From positions 62,001 to 126,000 of the forward strand of contig NZ_JHEP02000004.1 in NCBI RefSeq assembly GCF_000657795.2: DNA of 64,000 nt. Reading direction: 5' to 3'. Positions within the stretch are counted from its first letter, which is position 1, and every line of letters begins with the position of its first letter. Position numbers and translations under genes: made by a program. Origin of the DNA: Bordetella pseudohinzii. Its GTDB lineage: Bacteria; Pseudomonadota; Gammaproteobacteria; Burkholderiales; Burkholderiaceae_B. The notes beneath the pieces were generated by a model that was given only the letters and a program-made list of their open reading frames with translations, made no database searches and had not been told where the DNA came from. Shown in pieces: positions 38,675 through 47,574 of the stretch.

Positions 38675-39465
38675 ATATCGTGCTTGGTTTTCATAAGCGT
38701 GATCTGCAATTGGCGTGGAATTTCTTCGTCGTCAATCTGCGTGATAAATACCTAGGCTCAGCCCTGGGCATGGTCTGGGCTGTCGTCAATCCCTTGTTCA
38801 TGTTGGGAATATTTACGTTCGTCTTTGGCTTCGTCTACAAATCGAAACTGCCGGGGGCCGACACCACGCTGGCCTATGTCGTCTGGTTGATCAGCGGCTA
38901 TGGCCCTTGGATCGCGATATCGGAGTCGATCACCCTGGCGGCCTCCTCCGTGGTGGCGGCGTCCGGACTGGTCAAGAACCTGGCCTTCAAGTCCGAAATC
39001 CTGCCCATTTCGGCGGCGGCGACGGGCATCGTGCCACTTTGCGTGAGCTTGATATTTCTGGCCATTCTGATGATTGTGGACGGGAATCCGCCGTCCTGGC
39101 ATATCGCCTGGGTGCCGTTGATAGTATTCCTGCAGTTTTTCTTTGTCGCCGCAATCGGTCTCTGGCTGTCCGCAATCACCGTATTCGTAAGGGATATGAC
39201 CTTCGTTATACCTAATGCCTTGGTCATGATTCTTTTCGGAACGCCGATTTTCTATCCCATCGATGTCATGCCGGCGCTTGTCAAAACGGTGTCCCAGTAC
39301 AATCCTTTTTTCATCCTGGCTGAGGGATATCGGCAGCCGCTCATCCACCACCAGAGCCCGGATCCGGGCGGCCTGGCATATCTGATCGTGCTGGCCGGCT
39401 TGCTGTTCTATTTCGGCCTGCGGGCCTTCCGGCGAGTTAAGGGGAATTTCGAAGCCGTTCTGTAG
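38671..39465 (+). CDS. wzm: O-antigen ABC transporter permease Wzm (ABC-2 type)
   Basis: This 264-residue inner-membrane protein is the permease of the polysaccharide ABC exporter, which moves undecaprenyl-linked O-antigen to the periplasm. It has about six helices and the typical DLQLAWNFFVVNLRDKYLGS opening, with LGMVWAVVNPLFMLGIFTFV, and FGTPIFYPIDVMP before the last helices. The GTG start overlaps the ATPase stop (GTGA). Only one permease is seen for two ATPases, so it is either a homodimer served by both ATPases or part of a heteromeric transporter. Confidence 0.88.
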   Translation: MNIVLGFHKRDLQLAWNFFVVNLRDKYLGSALGMVWAVVNPLFMLGIFTFVFGFVYKSKLPGADTTLAYVVWLISGYGPWIAISESITLAASSVVAASGLVKNLAFKSEILPISAAATGIVPLCVSLIFLAILMIVDGNPPSWHIAWVPLIVFLQFFFVAAIGLWLSAITVFVRDMTFVIPNALVMILFGTPIFYPIDVMPALVKTVSQYNPFFILAEGYRQPLIHHQSPDPGGLAYLIVLAGLLFYFGLRAFRRVKGNFEAVL

Positions 39466-39522
39466 CATCCTGGTTTTCGGCCCCGGCCGCATTTGATTCC
39501 AGCAGAAGCCTTGGAGATGAAA

Positions 39523-40518
39523 ATGTTGAGGAAAGTTGTCCGGCGTATCCGCGCCATCCTGAAGGCTCCAGTCCCGGTCGCCGTTGCCCCGACGCTTGCG
39601 CCGGAGCCAGGGCCTGTTGTGGAGCCCGTGCCCGTCGCGAAACCCGCGACGCCGGTGCGTAGGGATCTCTCGGTCGGAGAATATTGGACTGAGCATAATG
39701 TCACCCTGCACCACGCCTTTGCCTCGCCAAAGGAGTCCCTGGATTACTTCTGGTGGCGTTGCGACCAGTACTACCCTTATATCGAACTCATGCCGGTGGC
39801 AGGGCAGGATGGCAAGGTCGTGCTGGATTTCGGCTGCGGACCGGGACATGATCTTGTCGGTTTCGGAACGTACTCCAAACCCGCGAAGCTATACGGCTAC
39901 GAGTTGTCGCCTTCGTCCCTCGACGAGGCGCGTAGCCGCTTGGCTTTGCATGGCATCGATGCCGAACTGATACAGGGGCAGGCGGATGAGCCGGTCTTGC
40001 CGCTGGCCGCCGCCAGTGTGGACTTCATTCACTCAAGCGGTGTGCTGCACCATGTCCCAGATATCGATAGCTGTTTGCGTGAGCTGCATCGCCTGCTTAA
40101 GCCCGACGGCAGCATGCAGGTCATGGTCTACAACCAGGACAGCCTCTGGTATCACCTCTACGTCGCCTATCAATGGCGGCTACAGTGGGGTCGGGATACC
40201 GATGTGAGCCTGCGCCAGGCCTTTGCGCGCAGCACGGACGGCGAAGAATGTCCGATCGCCAATGTCTATCGTCCGCAGGAATTTATCGACATCTGCCGCC
40301 GCAATGGTTTTTCGGCCACGTATCGCGGCGCGGCGATATCGATGCACGAAGCCAACCTGGCTCCGCTGCGTTTTTCCGCCATCCAGAATCGGCAGCTTCC
40401 CGAGGAAAACCGCAAGTTTCTATTGAGCCTCACTTTCGATGAACGGGGCTATCCACTACACAATGGCCATTATGCCGGCATCGATGCCTGCTTTGAGCTG
40501 AAGAAAGCAAATCAATAA
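39523..40518 (+). CDS. SAM-dependent methyltransferase
   Basis: This 331-residue protein has a class I methyltransferase fold: VVLDFGCGPGHDLVGFG (motif I), YGYELSPSSLDEARSRL, the acidic VDFIHSSGVLHHVPDID and LKPDGSMQVMVYN. A proline-rich N-terminal stretch (PVAVAPTLAPEPGPVVEPVP) precedes it. I chose the ATG at 39523, preceded by GGAG; an in-frame ATG at 39517 and a TTG further up exist. In this setting it probably O- or N-methylates a terminal sugar, which would fit methyl groups reported on Bordetella O-antigen ends, but the site is unknown. Confidence 0.85.
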   Translation: MLRKVVRRIRAILKAPVPVAVAPTLAPEPGPVVEPVPVAKPATPVRRDLSVGEYWTEHNVTLHHAFASPKESLDYFWWRCDQYYPYIELMPVAGQDGKVVLDFGCGPGHDLVGFGTYSKPAKLYGYELSPSSLDEARSRLALHGIDAELIQGQADEPVLPLAAASVDFIHSSGVLHHVPDIDSCLRELHRLLKPDGSMQVMVYNQDSLWYHLYVAYQWRLQWGRDTDVSLRQAFARSTDGEECPIANVYRPQEFIDICRRNGFSATYRGAAISMHEANLAPLRFSAIQNRQLPEENRKFLLSLTFDERGYPLHNGHYAGIDACFELKKANQ

Positions 40519-40533
40519 GGATCGAGTGAACCG

Positions 40534-43194
40534 ATGAAGGCGTTCGTGAAAAGGCCCGAGAGATTCCTGCTGGTGTGCTATTTCGATCCGAATGGGATCG
40601 AGACGGTGCTGGACAATATCCAGTATTTGCGTACCTACTCGGATTTCACCATTGATATCTTCAACCTCTTCGGCTCGGTGTCGCCGTTATCCGAAGGCAG
40701 AATGGTGAATCTCGCCGGATATGACGGCATCATTCTTCACAATACGATCTCGTACAACCCCGTCAATCTCGAAGCCATTGATCAGCGTTTTTTGCCGCGC
40801 CTGCGCGACTTCGACGGGGTCAAGGTGATGTTCAAGCAGGATGAACAGTACCGCAGCGGCGCGATCGCCGGCTTCATCGGCAGCCGCCGTTTCGATCTGG
40901 TGTTGAGCTGCATGTGGCCCGAAGAGCGCCACAAAATGTACCCCAAGGACCAGGTCGGGGACGCCGAGTTCATGCAGATGCTCACGGGCTACGTGACCCC
41001 GAAGCTGCTGGCTCGCCAGTCCAAGGCCACGCAGCGCGATATCGATATTTCCTATCGGGGCTCGCTGCAACCGCTGTATTTCGGCCGGCTCGCCTACGAC
41101 AAGCGAACGATCGGCGACGATGTCATCCGGGCGGCGCAGGGCAGGAACCTGAAGCTGGATATCTCCAGCCGCTGGGAAGATCGCTTGATGGGCGATGATT
41201 GGTTCAATTTCCTGGCGCGTTCCAAGATTACGCTGGGTGTGGAATCGGGCGCGAGCATTTTCGACTTTGAGGGCGACGTCGAAGCGCTTTGCCGGCGCCT
41301 GGAGCAAGAGCGGGATCGCTTCGAGAGCGAGCACGAATACTCCGAATGGGTGCTCAAGCAGCTCGAGCCCTATGAGGGAAATGTCTACTACAACCAGATT
41401 TCGCCTCGGCATTTCGAGGCGGGCGCCGCGCGCGCGCTGCAAGTCATGCACGATGGCAGGTACTCGGACATTTTCAAGCCTTGGCAGCACTTCGTGCCGC
41501 TGAATCGCGATCTCTCCAATTTCGACCAGGTTTGTGAGTATGTGTATGACGAGCGCCTGCGTTCCGAGATCGTTGATCGCACTTACGAAGAAATCATTGC
41601 CAATCCGCGCTACTCCATGCAGGCCTTCGTGGCGTCGGTCGATGAGCGGCTTGACCGGTTGTTGCAGGATAGGCCGTGTGCCGGCCGGCCAATATACAAG
41701 GCAGACGGCCCGGCCTGTAAGAACGTCGTGTTGTTGTGCGCACATCGACCCAAAGTCGATCCGCGCGTGGGCTGGATGGCCGATCACGCGCCCGAAGGCA
41801 TGCGCATCCATGTTGTGGGCGTCGACACCAATCTGGCGAGCGCCACGTTCGAAACCCGGCCCAACGGGGCGATCGAGAACGTCATTCCGCGCGTGGATAC
41901 CCGGCGCTGGCGCGAGCTATTCCTGGGCGAGGGCATGGGCGGCGTGGGCATGCAGGCCATGGCCCGGCTGCAGATGCTCTGTGACCGTCCGCCGCGGCAG
42001 CTGGCCGCCATGCTGGGCGGCGATCCGGATTCGCCGCGCGCCGCCGATTGCGCCTGGCTGTGCGCCTATCTGCTCAGGAGCAATGCGGCCCTGATCGATG
42101 CGGTGCTCCAGGCGCGCGGCGTCGATGCCATCATCGTGGCCGATTTCGAGGCTTTGCCCGCTGGAGCCGTCCTCAAGGAGGCCTTGGGCGTTCCGCTCAT
42201 TTTCGACGCGCATGAGTTCTGGCCGACTTCCCTGGGGCCGGCCGCGCAAAGCTGGGAGGTCGAGACATGGCATCGTTTCGAGCGCGATCTGCTGCAAGCA
42301 GTTGATTCCGCCTATTCGGTCTCGCCCGAGCTCGCCAGGCATATGGCGGCTTTCTATGGTCGGCCTTTTGGCGCGGTGCCCAATTGCGAGCCGCTGGCTG
42401 CCGCAATGGCCATGAGGGAGTATCCGGTTCGTGATATCTGCACGTTCCTGTTTCAGGGGAATTTCGCCGAGGGACGCGGCATTGAACAATTGATCAATGC
42501 CTGGCCGCTGACGAATGAAAACGTGCATCTGCAATTGCGCGGACCCGATCGCCCCTTCAAGCGCGAGATGATCGAATTGGCGCGCGCCACCGGCCTGCTG
42601 GATAAACGCATCTTTTTCCCGCCAGCCGTCTCGGAGGATGAACTCGTCCAAGAGGCCGCTAAAGCCGATGTCGGCGTGATTCCGTATGATCCGGCCGTGT
42701 CGGTGAACAACAAGTTCTGCAGCCCCAACAAACTGTCGCAATATATGGCCGCGCAACTGCCCGTCCTGGCCAATAATCTCGTGTTCGTCGGCAGAATCAT
42801 CCGCGAGGCGGGCGTCGGGTCCACCGTCGATTTCACCAATGCGCAGGCCCTGGCCGACAAGGTGAACGAGATCGCCGGCGCGCCGGATGTCCGGGCTCGG
42901 CAAGGCGAGTCAGGGCGCCGATATTTCACGTCGACCTATCATTGGGAGGCGGTCAGCCGGGACTTCTACGCCGATGTGTCCACGCTTATCGGCGATCGGC
43001 CGTCCAAGTCCGGGGGGCGGTTTGAAATGCGCCCGCCCCCGGCGCCGCAGCCGGATGAAGCCAGCCCGGCCAATGTCTTGGCGCCGGTGGGCAAAACGGC
43101 CGTGCTGTATCGTGTGTGGAACCGTTTGCCTCCTGGGATGCAGAATGTCTTGAGGCCCGCGGCGCGGGCCATGTTGAGGCGATTGCGCGGCTGA
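40534..43194 (+). CDS. Two-domain glycosyltransferase, 886 residues
   Basis: This large protein seems to hold two glycosyltransferase units. The first 390 residues resemble CgeB-like/GT-B proteins (DLVLSCMWPEERHKMYPKDQ, SYRGSLQPLYFGRLAYDKR, LARSKITLGVESGASIFDFE). After a linker near 390-405, the rest resembles GT4 proteins: VPLIFDAHEFWPTSL, then FLFQGNFAEGRGIEQLINAW, AKADVGVIPYDPAVSVNNKF and CSPNKLSQYMAAQLPVL. Each half may add one sugar, making the O-antigen linker or repeat. It is the last intact gene of the first block. Confidence 0.8.
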   Translation: MKAFVKRPERFLLVCYFDPNGIETVLDNIQYLRTYSDFTIDIFNLFGSVSPLSEGRMVNLAGYDGIILHNTISYNPVNLEAIDQRFLPRLRDFDGVKVMFKQDEQYRSGAIAGFIGSRRFDLVLSCMWPEERHKMYPKDQVGDAEFMQMLTGYVTPKLLARQSKATQRDIDISYRGSLQPLYFGRLAYDKRTIGDDVIRAAQGRNLKLDISSRWEDRLMGDDWFNFLARSKITLGVESGASIFDFEGDVEALCRRLEQERDRFESEHEYSEWVLKQLEPYEGNVYYNQISPRHFEAGAARALQVMHDGRYSDIFKPWQHFVPLNRDLSNFDQVCEYVYDERLRSEIVDRTYEEIIANPRYSMQAFVASVDERLDRLLQDRPCAGRPIYKADGPACKNVVLLCAHRPKVDPRVGWMADHAPEGMRIHVVGVDTNLASATFETRPNGAIENVIPRVDTRRWRELFLGEGMGGVGMQAMARLQMLCDRPPRQLAAMLGGDPDSPRAADCAWLCAYLLRSNAALIDAVLQARGVDAIIVADFEALPAGAVLKEALGVPLIFDAHEFWPTSLGPAAQSWEVETWHRFERDLLQAVDSAYSVSPELARHMAAFYGRPFGAVPNCEPLAAAMAMREYPVRDICTFLFQGNFAEGRGIEQLINAWPLTNENVHLQLRGPDRPFKREMIELARATGLLDKRIFFPPAVSEDELVQEAAKADVGVIPYDPAVSVNNKFCSPNKLSQYMAAQLPVLANNLVFVGRIIREAGVGSTVDFTNAQALADKVNEIAGAPDVRARQGESGRRYFTSTYHWEAVSRDFYADVSTLIGDRPSKSGGRFEMRPPPAPQPDEASPANVLAPVGKTAVLYRVWNRLPPGMQNVLRPAARAMLRRLRG

Positions 43195-43237
43195 TTCGAT
43201 GAGCGTGCAAGAGCCGTTAGAAAGAAAGAGGGGGCGC

Positions 43238-43567
43238 ATGAACATTTTTGCGCGTATCGACGAAATCGATGTGGAGGACGAGGTGTCCTGGGAAGGGACG
43301 TATCTTCCTGACCCTGGATATGGATTGGGCCGCGGATTTTGTCCTCGCGGATACCATCGATCTGCTGGCCGGTCTCCCCGCCATATGGTTCGTGACGCAT
43401 TCGACCCCCCTGCTGGACTGCTTGCGCGCCGAGCCCGGCGCCGAACTCGGGATACATCCGAATTCAACCCGCTGCTGTTCACGGCCTTGGCGGCCGGCGA
43501 CGCCGCAGTGTTCGTCAACGGCTGGGATAGCAGCCTGGGCATGGTGATCAGGCCCTTCTCGATGTGA
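43238..43567 (+). pseudogene. Decayed CE4 (WbmS-like) polysaccharide deacetylase
   Basis: An ATG at 43238 behind AGAGGGGG opens a coding stretch (MNIFARIDEIDVEDEVSWEG) that breaks off after about 20 codons. The continuation is in another frame: RIFLTLDMDWAADFVLADTI, then AIWFVTHSTPLLDCLRAEPG and AELGIHPN. A third piece, EFNPLLFTALAAGDAAVF, resumes in the first frame, as if one T were lost at about 43460. The Asp-x-Asp and H-x-x-x motifs fit a CE4 deacetylase, and the C-terminal half is missing. Two frameshifts plus truncation make this a pseudogene rather than a sequencing slip, though errors are not excluded. The rest of the 552-base gap (43195-43746) holds only a weak hairpin and a promoter-like region. 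Confidence 0.75.
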
Positions 43568-43588
43568 GCCGCCAAATAGCGGTTTTTC
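43567..43588 (+). terminator. Weak intrinsic terminator after the first O-antigen block
   Basis: Bases 43567-43572 can pair with 43579-43584 (one G-T pair, 6-base loop CAAATA), followed by TTT within a TTTTT run. The stem is short. It lies at the end of the pseudogene and before the second block, where a boundary is expected. Confidence 0.4.
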
Positions 43589-43746
43589 GTTCAGTAGGAA
43601 TGAATTGGAATTTTTTCGAATAATGCAAATCGGCCATCCCGGGTGGGGTGATTTCCCGGCCAGCCCCTTGGTACACTGACGCCTGCGACTGTGCGCTCAA
43701 GCAGAATCGGTACGCCGCTTACTACTCCATCCATGTAAAAGAAAAT

Positions 43747-45663
43747 ATGTGCGGAATTTTTGGTGCAATCTGGCGTGAGAATCGACCGGCAGGTCTGATC
43801 GAAAAGCATCTACAGCTCGGCGTGGAGCGGCAGCGCCACCGGGGACCGGACGGTCATGGCCTGTGGATACACCCGGGCGGCCGTTTGGGCTTGGCGCATG
43901 TCCGACTGTCTATTATCGACCTGAATACCGGCGCGCAGCCCATGCGCGGCGCCTCGGGCAATGTCATCACGTACAACGGCGAGGTTTACAACTACATTGA
44001 GCTGCGCAGGGAGATCGGTGAAGAGCTGTTTGAAACGACTTCCGACACCGAAGTCATCCTGCGCGCCTATGAAAAATGGGGGCCGGATTGTGTTCAGAAG
44101 CTGGAAGGCATGTTTGCCTTCGCGATCTGGGATGAGAAGCGCGGCCAGCTTTTTGTTGCGCGCGACCGTTTCGGCATCAAGCCTTTCTATTACGCGGTCA
44201 GCCAGGGTGGTTTCTACTTTGCTTCCGAGATCAAGGGCCTGACGCCCTTCTTGCCGGAGGTCAAGACCGATGTCAACGCGCTGCACGATTATTTTGCCTT
44301 CCAGTTCTGTCTGGGCGAGAAGACGCTGTTCGATGGTGTGCGGCAACTGAAGCCGGCTCATTGCGGCTATGTGGACCCCAGCCTTGGGCTGCAGCAGCGG
44401 CAGTACTGGGAGGTGCATTACAACCTGGATTGGGACCATACCGAGCGCTACTTCGTCGAACAGGTGCGCGAGTGTCTGCGTGATTCGGTCACCTTGCACA
44501 TGCGCAGCGACGTTGAAGTGGGCGCCTATATCAGCGGCGGCGTGGATTCCAGCCTGGTCGCGGCGATGGCCAGGCAGGAGCGCAAGGGCGAGCGGTTCCA
44601 GGGCTTTACCGGCAAATTCTCGTTCAGCGAATCCTTTGACGAGTCGCGCTATGCGCAGGTTCTGGCTGATGAGCATGATATTCAACTGCACCAGGTCGAT
44701 ATCTCGGAGAACGATTTCGTCGACGACATCAGCAAGGTGATCTATCACCTGGACCAGCCCGTCGCCGGTCCCGGATCTTTCCCGCAGTATGAGGTGTCGC
44801 GGCTGGCCAAGAACCATGTCAAGGTCGTGCTGGGCGGGCAGGGCAGCGACGAGATGTTCGGCGGGTATGCCCGATACCTGATTGCCTATTGGGAGCAATG
44901 CATCAAGGGCGCGCTGGACGGCACGATGCACAATGGCAATTACATCGTGACCTACGAGTCCATCATTCCCAACCTGCGGACGCTGCGCAATTACAAGCCC
45001 TTGATCCAGGAGTTCATGGCCGAGGGTATCTTCGATACCCGGGACAAGCGCTACTACCGCCTGATCAATCGCTCGAACACCTTCGGGAATGTGGTCAATT
45101 GGGATATGTTCGCCAACAAGGCTTCTTCCTTTGACGATTTCAAGGAAATCTTCTGGGGCAAGAACGTCGGCCAGGAATCGTATTTCGATTCGATCACGCA
45201 CTTCGATTTCAAGACGCTGCTGCCCGCCCTGCTGCAAGTGGAAGACAGGATGAGCATGGCGCATGGCATCGAGTCGCGCGTGCCTTTCCTGGATCACAAG
45301 CTCATCGAGCTGGTGGCCACCGTGCCTGCCAACATTAAGTTCCAGAACGGCGAACTCAAGCGCCTGCTGCGGCTGGCTTTCCAGGATACCTTGCCGCAGG
45401 CGATTCGCGAGCGCAAGGACAAGATGGGATTCCCGGTCCCCCTGCAGGTGTGGATGAAGCAGGGCGGCAAGGCGCGCGAGTTCATCCTTGATACCTTCCG
45501 TGGCGCGAACGCGCGCACGCGCGAGTATCTTGCGCCGGGTTTCGATATCGAGACGATGATGCAGCAAGAGGGTTTGTTCAGCCGCAATATCTGGGCATTC
45601 CTGAGCCTTGAACTGTGGCAGCAACAGTTCCACGACGTACATCAACAGACATTGAGCATTTGA
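43747..45663 (+). CDS. Asparagine synthetase-like glutamine amidotransferase (second copy)
   Basis: This 638-residue protein has Cys2 in MCGIFGAIWRENRPAG, RQRHRGPDGHG, the ATP loop YISGGVDSSLVAAM and the LGGQGSDEMFGGYARYL segment. Like the other two copies it should amidate a uronic acid of the O-antigen, forming a uronamide. I chose the ATG at 43747 because the glutaminase needs Cys2. It is the first gene of a block with three SDR genes and lies 9 bases before the first of them, so the epimerised uronic acid is a plausible substrate. By position it may correspond to wbmI of B. bronchiseptica. Confidence 0.9.
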   Translation: MCGIFGAIWRENRPAGLIEKHLQLGVERQRHRGPDGHGLWIHPGGRLGLAHVRLSIIDLNTGAQPMRGASGNVITYNGEVYNYIELRREIGEELFETTSDTEVILRAYEKWGPDCVQKLEGMFAFAIWDEKRGQLFVARDRFGIKPFYYAVSQGGFYFASEIKGLTPFLPEVKTDVNALHDYFAFQFCLGEKTLFDGVRQLKPAHCGYVDPSLGLQQRQYWEVHYNLDWDHTERYFVEQVRECLRDSVTLHMRSDVEVGAYISGGVDSSLVAAMARQERKGERFQGFTGKFSFSESFDESRYAQVLADEHDIQLHQVDISENDFVDDISKVIYHLDQPVAGPGSFPQYEVSRLAKNHVKVVLGGQGSDEMFGGYARYLIAYWEQCIKGALDGTMHNGNYIVTYESIIPNLRTLRNYKPLIQEFMAEGIFDTRDKRYYRLINRSNTFGNVVNWDMFANKASSFDDFKEIFWGKNVGQESYFDSITHFDFKTLLPALLQVEDRMSMAHGIESRVPFLDHKLIELVATVPANIKFQNGELKRLLRLAFQDTLPQAIRERKDKMGFPVPLQVWMKQGGKAREFILDTFRGANARTREYLAPGFDIETMMQQEGLFSRNIWAFLSLELWQQQFHDVHQQTLSI

Positions 45664-45672
45664 GGCTGAGCC

Positions 45673-46614
45673 ATGAAGAAGATCTTTATCACCGGTATTT
45701 GCGGCCAGATCGGGTCGCATATTGCCGAACTCCTGCTGGAACGCGGCGACCAGGTCGTGGGCATCGACAACTTCGCCACCGGGCGCCGCGAGCACCTGAA
45801 AGACCACCCGAACCTGACGTTCGTCGAGGGCACGATCGCCGACCACGCCCTGGTCAACAAGCTGATCAGCGACCTCAAGCCCGACGCCGTCGTGCATACG
45901 GCGGCTTCCTATAAGGATCCGGACGACTGGTACAACGACACGCTGACCAACTGCGTCGGCGGCTCCAACGTCGTTCAGGCTGCCAAGAAGAACAACGTCG
46001 GGCGTTTTGTCTACTTCCAGACCGCGCTGTGCTACGGTGTCAAGCCCATCCAGCAGCCGGTCCGTCTGGATCATCCGCGCAATCCGGCCAATAGCAGCTA
46101 TGCCATTTCCAAGTCGGCCAATGAAGACTACCTGGAGTATTCGGGGCTGGATTTCGTCACTTTCCGCCTGGCCAATGTCGTGGGCCCGCGCAATGTGTCG
46201 GGTCCGCTGCCGATCTTCTTCCAGCGCCTGTCCGAAGGCAAGCGCTGCTTTGTGACCAAGGCCCGCCGCGACTTCGTGTTCGTCAAGGACCTGGCGCGCG
46301 CCACCGTCAAGGCGATCGATGGCGTGGGCCATGGGGCTTATCACTTTTCGTCGGGCACCGATGTGGCCATCAAGGAGCTCTACGACGCCGTGGTCGAGGC
46401 CATGCAGTTGCCTGCCTATCCGGAACCCGAGATCCGCGAACTGGGACCGGACGACGCGCCTTCCATCCTGCTCGACCCGTCCCGCACGGTCCAGGATTTC
46501 GGCAAGATCGAATTCACGCCCTTGAAGGAAACCGTGGCGGCCGCCGTTGCCTATTTCCGTGAGTACGGCGTGTCGGGGGGCTATACCCACCTGAAGATCA
46601 ACGAGAACAAATAA
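45673..46614 (+). CDS. wbmH: NAD-dependent nucleotide-sugar epimerase (WbmH-like SDR)
   Basis: This 313-residue extended SDR has an NAD motif GICGQIGSHIAELL near residue 8, and the catalytic region FQTALCYG with SSYAISKSANED (YxxxK). It is a close paralogue of the next gene (shared DNFATGRRE/DNFATGKRE, AASYKDP/AAAYKDP and FQTALCYG segments). In B. bronchiseptica three consecutive SDRs, WbmF, WbmG and WbmH, are needed for O-antigen and probably epimerise UDP-diacetamido-uronic acids at C4 and C5. I assign letters by order and length, so the symbol is tentative. Confidence 0.82.
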   Translation: MKKIFITGICGQIGSHIAELLLERGDQVVGIDNFATGRREHLKDHPNLTFVEGTIADHALVNKLISDLKPDAVVHTAASYKDPDDWYNDTLTNCVGGSNVVQAAKKNNVGRFVYFQTALCYGVKPIQQPVRLDHPRNPANSSYAISKSANEDYLEYSGLDFVTFRLANVVGPRNVSGPLPIFFQRLSEGKRCFVTKARRDFVFVKDLARATVKAIDGVGHGAYHFSSGTDVAIKELYDAVVEAMQLPAYPEPEIRELGPDDAPSILLDPSRTVQDFGKIEFTPLKETVAAAVAYFREYGVSGGYTHLKINENK

Positions 46615-46619
46615 TCACC

Positions 46620-47552
46620 ATGCGTATCCTCATCACTGGCGGCGCCGGCTGCCTGGGTTCCAATCTGATCGAGCACTGGCTGCCCAAAGGCCACGAGATT
46701 CTGGTCCTCGACAACTTCGCCACGGGTAAGCGCGAGGTGTTGCCGCCGGTGGCGGGGCTGACAGTGGTCGAAGGCTCGGTGGCCGACGCTACTTTGGTGG
46801 ATCGCGTCTTTGACGAGTTCCAACCCTCGCATGTGGTGCACAGCGCCGCTGCGTACAAAGATCCATCGGACTGGGCGGAAGATGCCGCCACCAATGTGCG
46901 TGGTTCCATCAATGTGGCCAAGGCGGCCTCGCGGCTGGGGGTCAAGCGCTTGCTGAATTTCCAGACGGCCCTGTGCTATGGACGCCCGAAGCAAGTTCCC
47001 ATCCCGGCTGATCATCCCACCGCGCCTTTCACCAGCTATGGGATTTCCAAGACGGCAGGCGAGGCCTATCTGTTCATGGGCGATGTCCCGGTCGTGTCGC
47101 TGCGCCTGGCAAACATCACGGGGCCGCGCCTGGCGATCGGTCCGATTCCGACGTTTTATAAGCGTCTGAAGGCGGGCCAGAAGTGCTTTTGCAGCGATAC
47201 GGTGCGCGATTTCCTGGATATGTCGGATTTCCTGAGCATCGCGGAGCTGGCGTTGGAGGATGGACGTCCCACCGGCGTGTTCAATGTGTCCACCGGCGAG
47301 GGGCATTCGATCAAGGAAGTGTTTGATGTAGTCCTGGACTATGTCGGCGCCACCCTGGCCGAACCGGTGCCGGTGGTGCCGGCCGGCGCCGACGACGTCC
47401 AGAGCGTCGTGCTGGATCCGCGCGTCACGGAGCAGGCTTTCGGTTGGAGGGCCGCCGTGAATTTCAAAGACACCATCACGGGCCAGTTGGCCTGGTACGA
47501 CAAGTATGGCGTGACGGACATCTTCAGCCATCTTTCCGCGCCCAAAGCCTGA
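46620..47552 (+). CDS. wbmG: NAD-dependent nucleotide-sugar epimerase (WbmG-like SDR)
   Basis: This 310-residue extended SDR has GGAGCLGSNLIEHWL near residue 7, FQTALCYGRPKQVPIPADHP, and the catalytic TSYGISKTAGEAY. RLANITGPRLAIGPIP follows the pattern of the previous gene, and the two probably arose by tandem duplication. In B. bronchiseptica the WbmG homologue is thought to be a C4 epimerase of a diaminouronic acid nucleotide; the assignment here is by position. It starts 5 bases after the previous stop. Confidence 0.82.
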   Translation: MRILITGGAGCLGSNLIEHWLPKGHEILVLDNFATGKREVLPPVAGLTVVEGSVADATLVDRVFDEFQPSHVVHSAAAYKDPSDWAEDAATNVRGSINVAKAASRLGVKRLLNFQTALCYGRPKQVPIPADHPTAPFTSYGISKTAGEAYLFMGDVPVVSLRLANITGPRLAIGPIPTFYKRLKAGQKCFCSDTVRDFLDMSDFLSIAELALEDGRPTGVFNVSTGEGHSIKEVFDVVLDYVGATLAEPVPVVPAGADDVQSVVLDPRVTEQAFGWRAAVNFKDTITGQLAWYDKYGVTDIFSHLSAPKA

Positions 47553-47574
47553 TTCAAGAGAATCCGTTTCAAAT

